Positions 45,392-55,068 of a DNA stretch of 64,000 nt are shown piece by piece (the first letter of the stretch is position 1; every line of letters starts with the position of its first letter). Origin of the DNA: Flavobacterium bernardetii. Lineage in GTDB: Bacteria; Bacteroidota; Bacteroidia; Flavobacteriales; Flavobacteriaceae. The stretch lies in NCBI RefSeq assembly GCF_011305415.1, contig NZ_JAANOQ010000004.1:62001-126000 (forward strand). Direction: 5' to 3'. The notes beneath the pieces are model-generated. The model did not search any database. It was not told the origin of the DNA and worked only from the letters and a program-made list of their open reading frames with translations. Position numbers and translations under genes: made by a program.

Positions 45392-48300
45392 ATGAAAAAT
45401 AAATACCTTTTTATTGTTTTTGTTTTGTTATTTGTTACCAACTTACAAGCTCAAATTGGAGTTACAGTTGCAAATAACACTAATGCAACACCAAATTTGG
45501 CAGTAAGTTATACCACTTTATCTGCAGCTTTAACTAGCTTAAATGCTGTCACGGCAATGTCTGGTCCAATTACATTAACCCTTGCAGCTGGCTCAGAAAC
45601 TGCTCCAGCAACAGGTTTAATATTGGGAAGTCCATCGTTATCTCCTGTTTTAAGTGCTACAAACACAATTACTATTATTGGTACTGGTGCTACAACTATT
45701 TTAAATGCTGGAGTTGGTACTGCTACACCAGCAAGTGCGGTTCCAGACGGAATTTTAAAACTAAATGGTGCAGATTATGTTACAATAAACGGTTTAACTT
45801 TTACTGATGGTAATACAACTAATCCTGCTTCAATGGAGTTTGGGATTGGATTGTTTAAATTATCTGCAACAAATGGTTGTAATAATAATACAATTCAAAA
45901 TTGCCGTTTTAACATGCAACGTGTAAATAATGTATCTGGTACCACTCTAATGGTTGATGGTTCTGTTGCAATAGCTTTGATGAATTCAACTATTGCAGCT
46001 TCTGCAACTCCACTAACAATAACTTCTGTTAATGGAGCAAGCTCTAATAACAAATTTTATGCAAATACTATAAACGGGGGTAATTATGGAATAGTATTAC
46101 AAGGCTTTGCTGCCAATTCTCCTTTTACTTTAGCTGATACGAACAACGATATTGGAGGTTTGTCTGGCGCTACTGGTAATACTATTTTAAATTATGGTGG
46201 CGCTACCGGAGCAACAAATCCTGCTGCTGGAATAAGAATTTCAGACCAATGGGGTTTTAATGCTTCGTACAATACAATAAACAATAATAACGGAACAGGT
46301 GTTAATCATGTTTCTTTTATTAGTGGTATTATTACTTCTGGTAGTACAAGTGCTTCAGGTAATATTAATTACAATAATGTTACCGTTGCCAGTGGAGGCA
46401 CAACTTCTGCTTTAGTAGGTATTTCAAATACTGCCGGAGGGACACCTGCAGGTAACACCATTAACATGAACAATAATACAGTTGTTATCAATTATCCAAC
46501 CGCTACAACTGCAGCGATTACAGGTATAGTAAATAATGCTGCTGGTAATGCTACAATTATTAATATAAATAATAATAACGTTTCAGCAGGAAGTATTATT
46601 TCTGGTACTGGAATACATATATTAATATCAGGCGTTACATCAAATACTTTAAATATTAATAACAATACTATTGGTAACTGGTCTAGAAGTTCAGCAGGTT
46701 CAGGAGCATTAAGAGGTATTGCGATAAATTCACCTGCCACAACTGTTATTGACAACAATATAGTAAGTAATTTGTCATATACAAATGCTGCTTCAGCAGG
46801 TGTTTTAGAAGGGATTTTTAGTACTTCAAATACAGTAGATGTAACTATTTCTAATAATCAAATATTTAATTTAAGTTCTGCTGGAGGTTTCATTCGCGGT
46901 ATTAACGAGCTAGGTATTGCTGGTAATAAAAATGTTTTTAATAACACGATACATAGTTTTACAAATACTGCTGGATATACAGGTACCGGTGTGTTATATG
47001 TTGGTATTATATTGAATAATGGAGTTAAAAATATTTATAAAAATAAAATTTATAACATTACGAGCTCTGGTACTACTGGTGCATTTGCTGTTGGAATTTC
47101 TGTTACTGGGGGTACATCTAATACAATTAGTAACAACATTATAGGGCAATTATTCACGCCAACTTCAACAGGATTAAATTCTGTAAAAGGTATTGATATT
47201 TCAGGTGGTTCAGTGCGTGTAGATGTGTACCATAATACAGTTCGTTTAAACGCTACAAGTACTTCTACAACTACTTTCGGATCTTCTTGTTTATTTTTTA
47301 ACACTACTCCACCAATTGTTGATGTTAGAAATAATATTTTTATAAATACATCTACGCCTGCACAAAACGCCGCAAATAACTTTGCAAATGGAGTTAGCGC
47401 AGGTATTAGAAGAAGTACAGGTACAGCAGGTACAGTTCCTACAAATTATGCAACAACATCTAATAACAATTTAATTTATGTAGATGCTGCTTCAGGTACA
47501 AATAATCACTTAACTTATTGTGAATCACAAACAGCTATAATAAATGCTCAAAACACTTTAGCTAACTTTAAAGCTTTTTTCGTTAATAGAGATCAGTTAT
47601 CTGTTGTTGAAAACCCAACATTTGTTTCAACAACTGGTTCTGATGCTACATATTTACATGTAAACACAGCAATTCCTACTTTAGCTGAAAGTAGAGCAGG
47701 TATAATTAGTACAATTACAAATGATTTTGATGGAAACACTCGTCAAGGATCTGTTGGATATGTAGGAACTGGTTCAGCGCCAGATATTGGAGCCGATGAA
47801 TTTGAAGGTATTTCAATATGTTCTGGGGCACCAGCTGCAAGTAATGCTCTTTCATCAAATAATAATTTTTGTGTAGGTAATTCAACAAATTTATCGTTAA
47901 GTATTTCTTTTGCTACATTAAACGTTGATTATCAATGGGAATCTTCTTCTAATAATGTTTCTTATTTACCTATAAGTGGCGCTAATTCAAGTAGTTATTC
48001 GGTTTCTCCTATTGCATCAACTTGGTACAGATGCGTGGTTAGGTGTACCGCTTCTTCAACAGCTACAACATCATTGCCAGTTCAAGTGATTATAAATTTA
48101 GCAACCTATGCAACAATTCCTTTAACTGAAAGTTTTGAGTCAACTTGGCTAACAACTTGTGTTACAGCTCCACTTGGTCAAGATGCTCCAAATAATTCGT
48201 GGAGAATGCTTAGTGGTTCTGTTGCAGATGCTTCATGGAGAGCTGATAATACAACGACAGTTTTAAGTGGTTGGTCATCAATAGATGGAGCTTATTCACC

Positions 48301-51040
48301 AATTGCTCAAGATGGTGCAAGATCGGCTCGTTTTCATTCGTACAATGTTTTACCTGCTGGAATCCAAGGTTCTTTAGATTTGTATGTTAATTTATCTTCT
48401 CCTGGCGCAAAACAATTATCTTTTTGGTATATTGCACCTAGTACAGGAATTGATCAATTAGAAATATTACTTTCAGAAGATGGAGGTTTAACTTTTAATC
48501 CATTATCAACAACTCCTGCTTTTGCACCCGCAACTACAGCAGTTACAGTATGGACCAACATTACAGCAGCTTTTTCTTCTGTATCTCCTACCGCAATAAT
48601 TAGATTTAGAGGAACTGGAGATAATGGTGGTTTTGATATTGGTTTAGATAATATATCTATTAGAATGCAGTGTTCTGGTACGCCAACTGCGGGTACAATA
48701 AGTGTGCCTGCCTCTCCATGTTCTGGTGCACCATTTAATTTAACTTTAGTGGGTAGTTCTTCAAATGCTGGTATCACTTACCAATGGCAATCTTCACCTG
48801 ATGGAATTGCACCTTATACAAATATATCAGGACAAACCAATATTACAGCTAATGTTACTCAAACAAATTCAACGTTTTACCGATGTGTTGTAATATGTTC
48901 AAATGGTGGTGCTTCAGCTACAACAGCTCCTGTTCAAGTAAATATGGGTCCATTTTATAATTGTTTTTTTTGTGCTGCATCAACAACAAGTACTGCAGAT
49001 ACAGAAATTGGAAACGTTACATTCGGAGCTCTTAATAATGGAGTAGCGACTCCTGTTTTAAACAATCCAACTGCTGTAAATTCTTATACTAACTTTACAA
49101 GTTTAACTCCTGTTAATATAGAAAAAGGTATTCCGGCTAGTTTCTCTGTTTCTCAAATTACATCAGGACCAACTTTTTATCCTGCTTATTTAACTGTATT
49201 TATTGATATAAATCAAAATGGAGTTTTCGATTTACCGTCTGAAAGATTTTTATCTGCTGGTCCAACTGTAGAAACTCCTTTAAATAATGTTTTAACTGGA
49301 ACCATTACTTTACCGTTATCTGCATTAAACGGTTTAACATTAATGCGTGTTGTGTTATTAGAAGACTTGTCAAACGCAATGCCTCCTGCTTGTAATCCAT
49401 TAAGTAGTTCACCAAATAGTTACGGAGAAGTAGAAGATTATGTAATTAATATTATTTCTCCTGCGCCTTGTACAGCTACTACTATATATAACGGAACTAC
49501 TTGGTCTATCGGTACTCCTATTGCAGGTGTAATTGCGCAATTTAATTCTGATTATTATGGTTCAGCAATTACTGCTTGTAAGTTAGTTGTTAGTTCCCCT
49601 GCAAATGTTGTATTTAATAGTGGTATAGCCACTATTGAAAATGATATATCTGTTGCAACAGGTGGTTCGTTAACTTTTAATAACAATGTATATTTAGTTC
49701 AAACAACTAATGCAGCAAATACTGGAAATGTTACTATTGTTAGAAATAGTTCTTTAGTTACTCGTCTTGATTATATTTCATGGGCTTCTCCAGTTTTAAA
49801 TCAAAATTTATTAAATTTTTCAAATCAAACCTTAACAAACAGATTTTACACCTATAATCCTGCCGGAACAAATACTGCTACAGCTTGGGTTTCAGTAAAT
49901 CCTACATTAACTAATTTTACTGCTGGAAGCGGTTATTTAATAAGAACACCAAATACTTTAACTCCTTTTTCTTATTCATTATATTCAGGTCGATTTACAG
50001 GTGTTGCAAATAATGGTAATTACTCTACAGCTGTTACAACAGGGTTTAATATGATAGGTAATCCATATCCATCACCAATTACTGCAACTACTTTCTTAAC
50101 AGATAATGCTGCAATTGGTGCAACTACTTTATATTTCTGGACGCATATTGTACCGTCAAGTGCAGGTGTTTATCCGAGTAATAACTATGCAAGTTATACA
50201 ACTGCTGGAGGAGTTGCTGCCGCTGCAGGTGGTGCGCAACCTACTGGAGTAATTAATGTTGGTCAAGGTTTTTTTACTAATGTAACAACTGCTGGTTCGG
50301 CTGTGTTTAATAATTTACAACGCCAAGCAACAGGTAGTGGGCAATTTTTCAGAAATTCTAATACGATTGAAAAGCACAGAATATGGTTCGATTTAACATC
50401 GACGAACAAAATTCATAATCAAGTATTGGTTTCATACATGACTGATGGAACTAATGAAATTGATAATGCTGATGGTAAATTATTTGGTAATGAAAACAGT
50501 GTACTATATAATGTGGTAAACAATGATAAATATGTAATACAGTCAAAAGCATTACCATTTGTAAATTCAGATACAGTTTCTTTAGGATTAATTGCTACTG
50601 AAATGGGTTCTTATACAATTACTTTAAGTCAGTTAGATGGGTTGTTTTTAGCAAATCAAAATATTTATCTAAAAGATAATTTACTAAATATTACTCATGA
50701 TATTAAATCATCACCTTATATTTTTAATAGTGAAGCTGGTGAATTTAATTCTCGTTTTGAAATTGTATATACAAATTCTGTATTAAGTAATGCAACAGCT
50801 GAGTTTAATGAAAATTCAGTATTGGTTTATAAACAAAATAATAATATTGAGGTTAATGCCGGAAACGCAACTTTAAGTGAAGTAACAGTTTTTGATATTA
50901 GAGGTAGAAAAATTATTACTAAAAACAATATTAACAACAATAAAGTAACTTTTAATAATTTAAATATTCAAAAAGAAGTATTAATTATTACTATTACAGA
51001 TGTGAACGGTAATAAATTTTCTAAGAAAATTATTTTTTAA
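45392..51040 (+). CDS. Giant type IX-secreted surface protein with beta-helix, Ig-like, choice-of-anchor and GEVED domains
   Basis: 1882 residues. A signal peptide (1-21, ending LQAQ) precedes an Asn/Thr/Gly-rich right-handed beta-helix region (about 90-680) with many NNT/NNN turns (TINGGNYGIVLQG, ISNNQIFNL). It ends with the fixed segment GSAPDIGADEFEG. Two Ig-like modules start near 809 and 1094 (CSGAP..., CSGTP...). A choice-of-anchor J-type domain lies between (about 911-1090), and a GEVED domain (about 1190-1353) ends GEVEDYVINI. The C-terminal 75 residues (VNAGNATLSEVTVFDIRGRKI...GNKFSKKIIF) are a type A type IX sorting signal. It is thus predicted to be secreted and attached to, or released from, the cell surface; adhesion is a guess. 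Confidence 0.88.
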   Translation: MKNKYLFIVFVLLFVTNLQAQIGVTVANNTNATPNLAVSYTTLSAALTSLNAVTAMSGPITLTLAAGSETAPATGLILGSPSLSPVLSATNTITIIGTGATTILNAGVGTATPASAVPDGILKLNGADYVTINGLTFTDGNTTNPASMEFGIGLFKLSATNGCNNNTIQNCRFNMQRVNNVSGTTLMVDGSVAIALMNSTIAASATPLTITSVNGASSNNKFYANTINGGNYGIVLQGFAANSPFTLADTNNDIGGLSGATGNTILNYGGATGATNPAAGIRISDQWGFNASYNTINNNNGTGVNHVSFISGIITSGSTSASGNINYNNVTVASGGTTSALVGISNTAGGTPAGNTINMNNNTVVINYPTATTAAITGIVNNAAGNATIININNNNVSAGSIISGTGIHILISGVTSNTLNINNNTIGNWSRSSAGSGALRGIAINSPATTVIDNNIVSNLSYTNAASAGVLEGIFSTSNTVDVTISNNQIFNLSSAGGFIRGINELGIAGNKNVFNNTIHSFTNTAGYTGTGVLYVGIILNNGVKNIYKNKIYNITSSGTTGAFAVGISVTGGTSNTISNNIIGQLFTPTSTGLNSVKGIDISGGSVRVDVYHNTVRLNATSTSTTTFGSSCLFFNTTPPIVDVRNNIFINTSTPAQNAANNFANGVSAGIRRSTGTAGTVPTNYATTSNNNLIYVDAASGTNNHLTYCESQTAIINAQNTLANFKAFFVNRDQLSVVENPTFVSTTGSDATYLHVNTAIPTLAESRAGIISTITNDFDGNTRQGSVGYVGTGSAPDIGADEFEGISICSGAPAASNALSSNNNFCVGNSTNLSLSISFATLNVDYQWESSSNNVSYLPISGANSSSYSVSPIASTWYRCVVRCTASSTATTSLPVQVIINLATYATIPLTESFESTWLTTCVTAPLGQDAPNNSWRMLSGSVADASWRADNTTTVLSGWSSIDGAYSPIAQDGARSARFHSYNVLPAGIQGSLDLYVNLSSPGAKQLSFWYIAPSTGIDQLEILLSEDGGLTFNPLSTTPAFAPATTAVTVWTNITAAFSSVSPTAIIRFRGTGDNGGFDIGLDNISIRMQCSGTPTAGTISVPASPCSGAPFNLTLVGSSSNAGITYQWQSSPDGIAPYTNISGQTNITANVTQTNSTFYRCVVICSNGGASATTAPVQVNMGPFYNCFFCAASTTSTADTEIGNVTFGALNNGVATPVLNNPTAVNSYTNFTSLTPVNIEKGIPASFSVSQITSGPTFYPAYLTVFIDINQNGVFDLPSERFLSAGPTVETPLNNVLTGTITLPLSALNGLTLMRVVLLEDLSNAMPPACNPLSSSPNSYGEVEDYVINIISPAPCTATTIYNGTTWSIGTPIAGVIAQFNSDYYGSAITACKLVVSSPANVVFNSGIATIENDISVATGGSLTFNNNVYLVQTTNAANTGNVTIVRNSSLVTRLDYISWASPVLNQNLLNFSNQTLTNRFYTYNPAGTNTATAWVSVNPTLTNFTAGSGYLIRTPNTLTPFSYSLYSGRFTGVANNGNYSTAVTTGFNMIGNPYPSPITATTFLTDNAAIGATTLYFWTHIVPSSAGVYPSNNYASYTTAGGVAAAAGGAQPTGVINVGQGFFTNVTTAGSAVFNNLQRQATGSGQFFRNSNTIEKHRIWFDLTSTNKIHNQVLVSYMTDGTNEIDNADGKLFGNENSVLYNVVNNDKYVIQSKALPFVNSDTVSLGLIATEMGSYTITLSQLDGLFLANQNIYLKDNLLNITHDIKSSPYIFNSEAGEFNSRFEIVYTNSVLSNATAEFNENSVLVYKQNNNIEVNAGNATLSEVTVFDIRGRKIITKNNINNNKVTFNNLNIQKEVLIITITDVNGNKFSKKIIF

Positions 51041-51043
51041 ATT

Positions 51044-51538
51044 ATGATACATTTAGAAAAAATTACTAAAAACCAATTGTCAATCATCAAAGATTTGGCG
51101 TATACAATTTGGCCATTTACTTATGGTGAAATCTTATCGACAGAACAATTAAACTATATGTTAGATAACTTTTATTCTATTGAGAATTTAAGTAATCAAA
51201 TGGATGCTGGTCAGATTTTTGAATTATTATTTGAAGGAAAAAAGGTTGTTGGGTTTGTTGCCTATGAATTTAATTGTAAAGAATCGGATTTGCTAAAAAT
51301 TCATAAAATTTATCTTTTGCCAGAAACGCAATGTAAAGGTTTTGGGAAATTTATGATTGACGAAGTAATTAAAATCGCCAAAAGCAATAATCAAAAAGTG
51401 GTGTTTTTAAATGTAAACAAATACAATAAAGCGCAATTTTTCTATCAAAAATTAGGTTTTACTATCACAAAAGAAGAAGTGATTGATATCGGAAATAATT
51501 ACATTATGGACGATTATGTAATGGAATTAACGTTTTAA
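51044..51538 (+). CDS. GNAT family N-acetyltransferase
   Basis: 164 residues. LLKIHKIYLLPETQCKGFGKFMIDEVIKIAK is the acetyl-CoA binding motif A (Q-x-x-G-x-G/A variant QCKGFG). The following VVFLNVNKYNKAQFFYQKLGFTI is motif B. The substrate is unknown. The start lies 3 bases after the stop of the giant surface protein, so it may be cotranscribed. It converges with the kinase gene ending at 51543. Confidence 0.9.
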   Translation: MIHLEKITKNQLSIIKDLAYTIWPFTYGEILSTEQLNYMLDNFYSIENLSNQMDAGQIFELLFEGKKVVGFVAYEFNCKESDLLKIHKIYLLPETQCKGFGKFMIDEVIKIAKSNNQKVVFLNVNKYNKAQFFYQKLGFTITKEEVIDIGNNYIMDDYVMELTF

Positions 51539-51542
51539 TTTC

Positions 51543-53528
51543 TTAAATGTATTTGTTAATTATAGTTTGTAATTCTAACAATTTATAAGGTTTAGAAATA
51601 TAATCATCCATTCCAGCATCAAGACATTTTTGTTTTTCACTTTCCATAATACCAGCAGTTAATGCTATTATGGGGATGTTTTTGGTTTTTTCATTTAGCC
51701 TAATTTCAAAAGCAGTTTCATATCCATTTTTAATTGGCATTTGAATGTCTAATAAAACAATGTCAACTTTATTTTTATCTAAAATTTCTAAGGCGATTTC
51801 TCCATTTTCAGCTTTTAATATTTCACTGTTTGGATAAATTTTATTTAATATTTTATTAGCTAAAAGAATGTTTATAGGATTGTCTTCTACTATTAAAATA
51901 CTTAATTTTTTTGATTCTTGTTTGATGTTTGAACTTTCTCCTTTTTCTTTTTTATTTGTTTTTAAAACAGTATTGTCAGGTATTTTAAAATTAATTGTAA
52001 AGTTAAAATTACTTCCTTCGCCATAAGCACTTTTTACATTGACTTTGCTTTTACAATACGATAGTAATTTATTTACAATGGCTAACCCTAGTCCAGTTCC
52101 TCCATATCTTTTTGTGGTTGACGCATCTTCTTGAACAAATGAATTAAATATTTTTTCTAAGTTTTCTTTTTTAATTCCTTTTCCTGAATCAACAACAGAA
52201 AATTTTATTGTTGCAAATTTGCTCTTTTTTAATTGGATTAATTCTACTTGTAAAACTACTTCGCCAAAACTAGTAAACTTAATGGCATTACTTAATAAAT
52301 TTACTAATATTTGCTTTAATCGTAAGGCATCTGCCTCAATTGTGTTTGGAATATTTGAATCATAATCTAGTTTTAAATGTATGTTTTTTGCTGAAGCTTG
52401 TACAGTAAATAAATTGATAATTTGGTTTGTTAATTCATACAGCGAAATAGGTTCATACGATAATTCTAACTTACCTGATTCTACTTTTGAAAATTCTAAT
52501 ATGTCATTTATAATTTCTAATAATAAGTTTGCAGATTGATTTATGTTTTGCATGTAAACTTGCTGACTTTTATTCAGTTTTGTTTCAATTAATAAATCTG
52601 TAAATCCTATTATTCCATTTAAAGGAGTTCTAATTTCATGACTCATATTAGCTAAGAAATCTGTTTTTGCTTTGCTTGTTGCTTCGGCATATTCTTTAGC
52701 TTTTAAAGTGTTTTCAAATTCTTTTTGTGTAGAAATGTCTTTTGCAATTCCTCTAATTTTAATTACTTCATTATTTTTGTTTACAATTGGTTCGCCATAT
52801 CCGAGAATCCATTTTTTTGAGCCATCATCTAAGACAATAGTATGTTCTATTTCATAAGTTTTTTTTTCAATAATTGCTTCTTGTAGTTTAATGTTTAATA
52901 AGGCCATATATTCAGCAGGAATTCTATTTACGTATAGCTGATATAAGTTCTCTTTTTCTTTAGGGTCTATCTCAAAAATATTAAATAATTCTTCTGACCA
53001 AACAAGCTCATTAGTTTGAAGATTGAATTCAAAACTTCCAATCTTTGCCATTTTTTGAGATTCATTTAATAACCGCTGATTTGATATTAGTTTTTCTTTA
53101 GTCTGTTCTACATCAGTTACATCCCTGGCTATTGCAAAAATTGTTTTAGTTTCTTCATTTGATATCGCGTGCCAATTTAAGTTTATATAACCTCCGTCTT
53201 TTTTTTTGTATTTATTACTGAAATTAATTGTGTTTTGCCCTTTGTTTAAATTTTCAATTTCTTTAAGAGTTTTGTCTAAATCTTCTGGATGTATAAAATT
53301 TATAAATTGTTTTGAAAAAAGTTCTTCTTCTGAATAACCTAAAGCTATAGAGAAGGCCTCATTAATTTTTGTAAAATAGCCGTCTAAACTTGCAATACAA
53401 ATTAAATCTTTGGTTTTGTTAAAATATTGAGTAAAGTGGTCGAAAAGTGTTAAGTCTTTTTTTTGATTGACTAACTCTTTTTCTAGTAGGGAAATTTTTT
53501 GTAATAATTTAGAGTTAGATTGAGGCAT
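51543..53528 (-). CDS. Cytoplasmic hybrid histidine kinase with PAS domains
   Basis: 661 residues with no membrane segment. The N-terminal coiled coil (1-30) is followed by two PAS domains (about 30-145 and 155-270). The DHp domain has phospho-acceptor His297 (ANMSHEIRTPLNG), followed by the HATPase domain with N and G boxes (LVNLLSNAIKFT, DSGKGI, YGGTGLGLAIV) and a C-terminal receiver (540-661) with Asp594 (LLDIQMP) and the conserved Lys in ISKPYK. No separate response regulator or output gene is adjacent, so it is an orphan hybrid kinase. The signal is unknown; PAS domains often sense redox state or small ligands. Confidence 0.92.
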   Translation of the reverse strand: MPQSNSKLLQKISLLEKELVNQKKDLTLFDHFTQYFNKTKDLICIASLDGYFTKINEAFSIALGYSEEELFSKQFINFIHPEDLDKTLKEIENLNKGQNTINFSNKYKKKDGGYINLNWHAISNEETKTIFAIARDVTDVEQTKEKLISNQRLLNESQKMAKIGSFEFNLQTNELVWSEELFNIFEIDPKEKENLYQLYVNRIPAEYMALLNIKLQEAIIEKKTYEIEHTIVLDDGSKKWILGYGEPIVNKNNEVIKIRGIAKDISTQKEFENTLKAKEYAEATSKAKTDFLANMSHEIRTPLNGIIGFTDLLIETKLNKSQQVYMQNINQSANLLLEIINDILEFSKVESGKLELSYEPISLYELTNQIINLFTVQASAKNIHLKLDYDSNIPNTIEADALRLKQILVNLLSNAIKFTSFGEVVLQVELIQLKKSKFATIKFSVVDSGKGIKKENLEKIFNSFVQEDASTTKRYGGTGLGLAIVNKLLSYCKSKVNVKSAYGEGSNFNFTINFKIPDNTVLKTNKKEKGESSNIKQESKKLSILIVEDNPINILLANKILNKIYPNSEILKAENGEIALEILDKNKVDIVLLDIQMPIKNGYETAFEIRLNEKTKNIPIIALTAGIMESEKQKCLDAGMDDYISKPYKLLELQTIINKYI

Positions 53529-53683
53529 AACAAATAAAATTAATCTAAAGTTACTAAAATAAAATACATGTATGTGTTTTATTATTAAGGAATTAGAGAT
53601 TTAATTTTATTTTTCTGATATTTTTATTTGATAATGGATGTTAATTTTCTTTCAACTTTATTGGGAAAATTGAAATTATAAAA

Positions 53684-54163
53684 TCAGATGCTTTTGTAAT
53701 AATTTTTAACTGAAATTAATACCAGTATTGAAAAGAATATAACGAATAGTGTGCTAAATATATTTGTAAATGAATTAAATAAATCCATAATTCTAAAAAA
53801 TATAGAACATAAAATAGCAAAACCAGTAATTAAAATGGAGAATTTATTTCCTTTGTAATAAAAATAAGCAATTGGAAAGGAAAGAATAAATCCTATGATT
53901 GAAAGGATACTGTAATCGTTTTCTTCTGAAGAAATTCCAATGGTCAATAAATAAAATGAGGCTATTAAAATAAATATAAATCCTGGGACAAACATATATG
54001 TCATAGTGTTGTTTTGATCTACTATGTTTAAATTATGTATGTGTTCGTTAATTTCGATTTCAGAAAAACCATCTCTTCTTAAAAGTTCAATAGCTGTGTT
54101 TTTAGGATAATTTCCTTTAACATAATTATCAATTTCTTTTTTAATGTCTTTTCCTCTGTTCAT
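53684..54163 (-). CDS. Small membrane protein of unknown function
   Basis: 159 residues. A soluble N-terminal helical part (1-50: KKEIDNYVKGNYPKNTAIELLRRDGFSEIEINEHI) is followed by four predicted membrane helices (about 54-74, 84-103, 108-124, 134-153). The N-terminal part resembles a short helix-turn-helix-like module, but no family is recognised. Its ATG directly follows the stop of rluF (TAAATG), so it is the second gene of that operon and is probably translated by coupling. Confidence 0.7.
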   Translation of the reverse strand: MNRGKDIKKEIDNYVKGNYPKNTAIELLRRDGFSEIEINEHIHNLNIVDQNNTMTYMFVPGFIFILIASFYLLTIGISSEENDYSILSIIGFILSFPIAYFYYKGNKFSILITGFAILCSIFFRIMDLFNSFTNIFSTLFVIFFSILVLISVKNYYKSI

Positions 54164-54952
54164 TTATCTATTTCTTTTATCGTAGTTTCTACTTCCGTAA
54201 TTGGTTTTCTTGTCGCGTAAAATACTGGCGTCTTCTGTTTTACTTGAAGGTTCAATTAATGTATTTAATTCAATGATTTCTTTTTCTGTTAACGGACGAT
54301 ATTTTCCAACAGGAACATCTAAAGTAATATTGATAATTCGGATTCTTTTTAGCGAAGTCACTTCGTAATCTAAATATTCACACATACGACGAATTTGTCG
54401 GTTCAAACCTTGTGTTAAAACAATTTTAAACACAAACTGACTCATTTTTTCTACCGTACATTTTTTTGTAATCGTGTCTAAAATTGGTAAACCATTACTC
54501 ATTTGCTTAATGAAAACATCTGTAATTGGTTTGTCAACCGTAACAATATATTCTTTTTCGTGATTGTTTCTGGCACGTAAAATTTTGTTTACGATATCAC
54601 CATCATTGGTCATGAAAATCAATCCTTCACTGGCTTTATCTAATCTTCCGATTGGGAAAACACGCTCTGGATAATTGATATAATCAACAATATTATCTGG
54701 AATACTTAAATTAGTCGTACACTCAATTCCAGCAGGTTTGTGGAACGATAAATAAATTGGTTTTTTGTTTGCATTGGTCACTAATTCGCCATTTACGCGA
54801 ACTTCATCACCTGGTGCGACTTTCGTACCCAATTCCGGAGATTGTCCGTTAATCGTAATTCTTCCTTCTTCTAATAATCGGTCAGCTTCTCTACGAGAAC
54901 AAAATCCTGATTCTGATAAATATTTATTAATGCGTACTAATTGTTCTTCCAT
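54164..54952 (-). CDS. rluF: 23S rRNA pseudouridine synthase, RluF/RsuA family
   Basis: 262 residues. The N-terminal S4 RNA-binding domain (VRINKYLSESGFCSRREADRLLEEGRITING) is followed by the pseudouridine synthase domain with catalytic Asp105 (FPIGRLDKASEGLIFMTNDG) and the QGLNRQIRRMCEYLDYEV motif. HNxxKEY-like NHEKEYIVTVDKP and LTQGLNRQIRRMCEYLDYEVTSLKRIRI are close to E. coli RluF, which modifies U2604 of 23S rRNA. RluB or RsuA-like specificity remains possible. A short basic tail follows. The -7 box TACCTTTG lies 4 bases before the ATG. Confidence 0.88.
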   Translation of the reverse strand: MEEQLVRINKYLSESGFCSRREADRLLEEGRITINGQSPELGTKVAPGDEVRVNGELVTNANKKPIYLSFHKPAGIECTTNLSIPDNIVDYINYPERVFPIGRLDKASEGLIFMTNDGDIVNKILRARNNHEKEYIVTVDKPITDVFIKQMSNGLPILDTITKKCTVEKMSQFVFKIVLTQGLNRQIRRMCEYLDYEVTSLKRIRIINITLDVPVGKYRPLTEKEIIELNTLIEPSSKTEDASILRDKKTNYGSRNYDKRNR

Positions 54953-54956
54953 TTGG

Positions 54957-54964
54957 CAAAGGTA
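54957..54964 (-). promoter_or_regulatory. -7 promoter box of rluF
   Basis: The minus strand reads TACCTTTG, matching TAnnTTTG. It ends only 4 bases before the ATG, so the transcript may be nearly leaderless. Confidence 0.55.
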
Positions 54965-55032
54965 GTATTTTTTAGTGTAAAAGTTTAGTAGTTTAAAAGT
55001 TTAAAAGGTTTTGTGTTTGGAAGATATAAATC

Positions 55033-55060
55033 AAAAAAAAATCCCGATTTTCATCGGGAT
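55033..55060 (-). terminator. Terminator of the zinc-ribbon-like coiled-coil gene
   Basis: ATCCCGAT (55041-55048) is the exact inverse of ATCGGGAT (55053-55060). On the minus strand it is followed by a long T run, just after the stop at 55069. Confidence 0.88.
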
Positions 55061-55068
55061 TTTTGATA

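Noticed and set aside
46492..48777. Several minus-strand frames inside the giant surface protein gene
   Set aside because: They are low-complexity antisense frames (Val/Pro/Leu-rich) of the Thr/Asn-rich coding strand, with no start signals.
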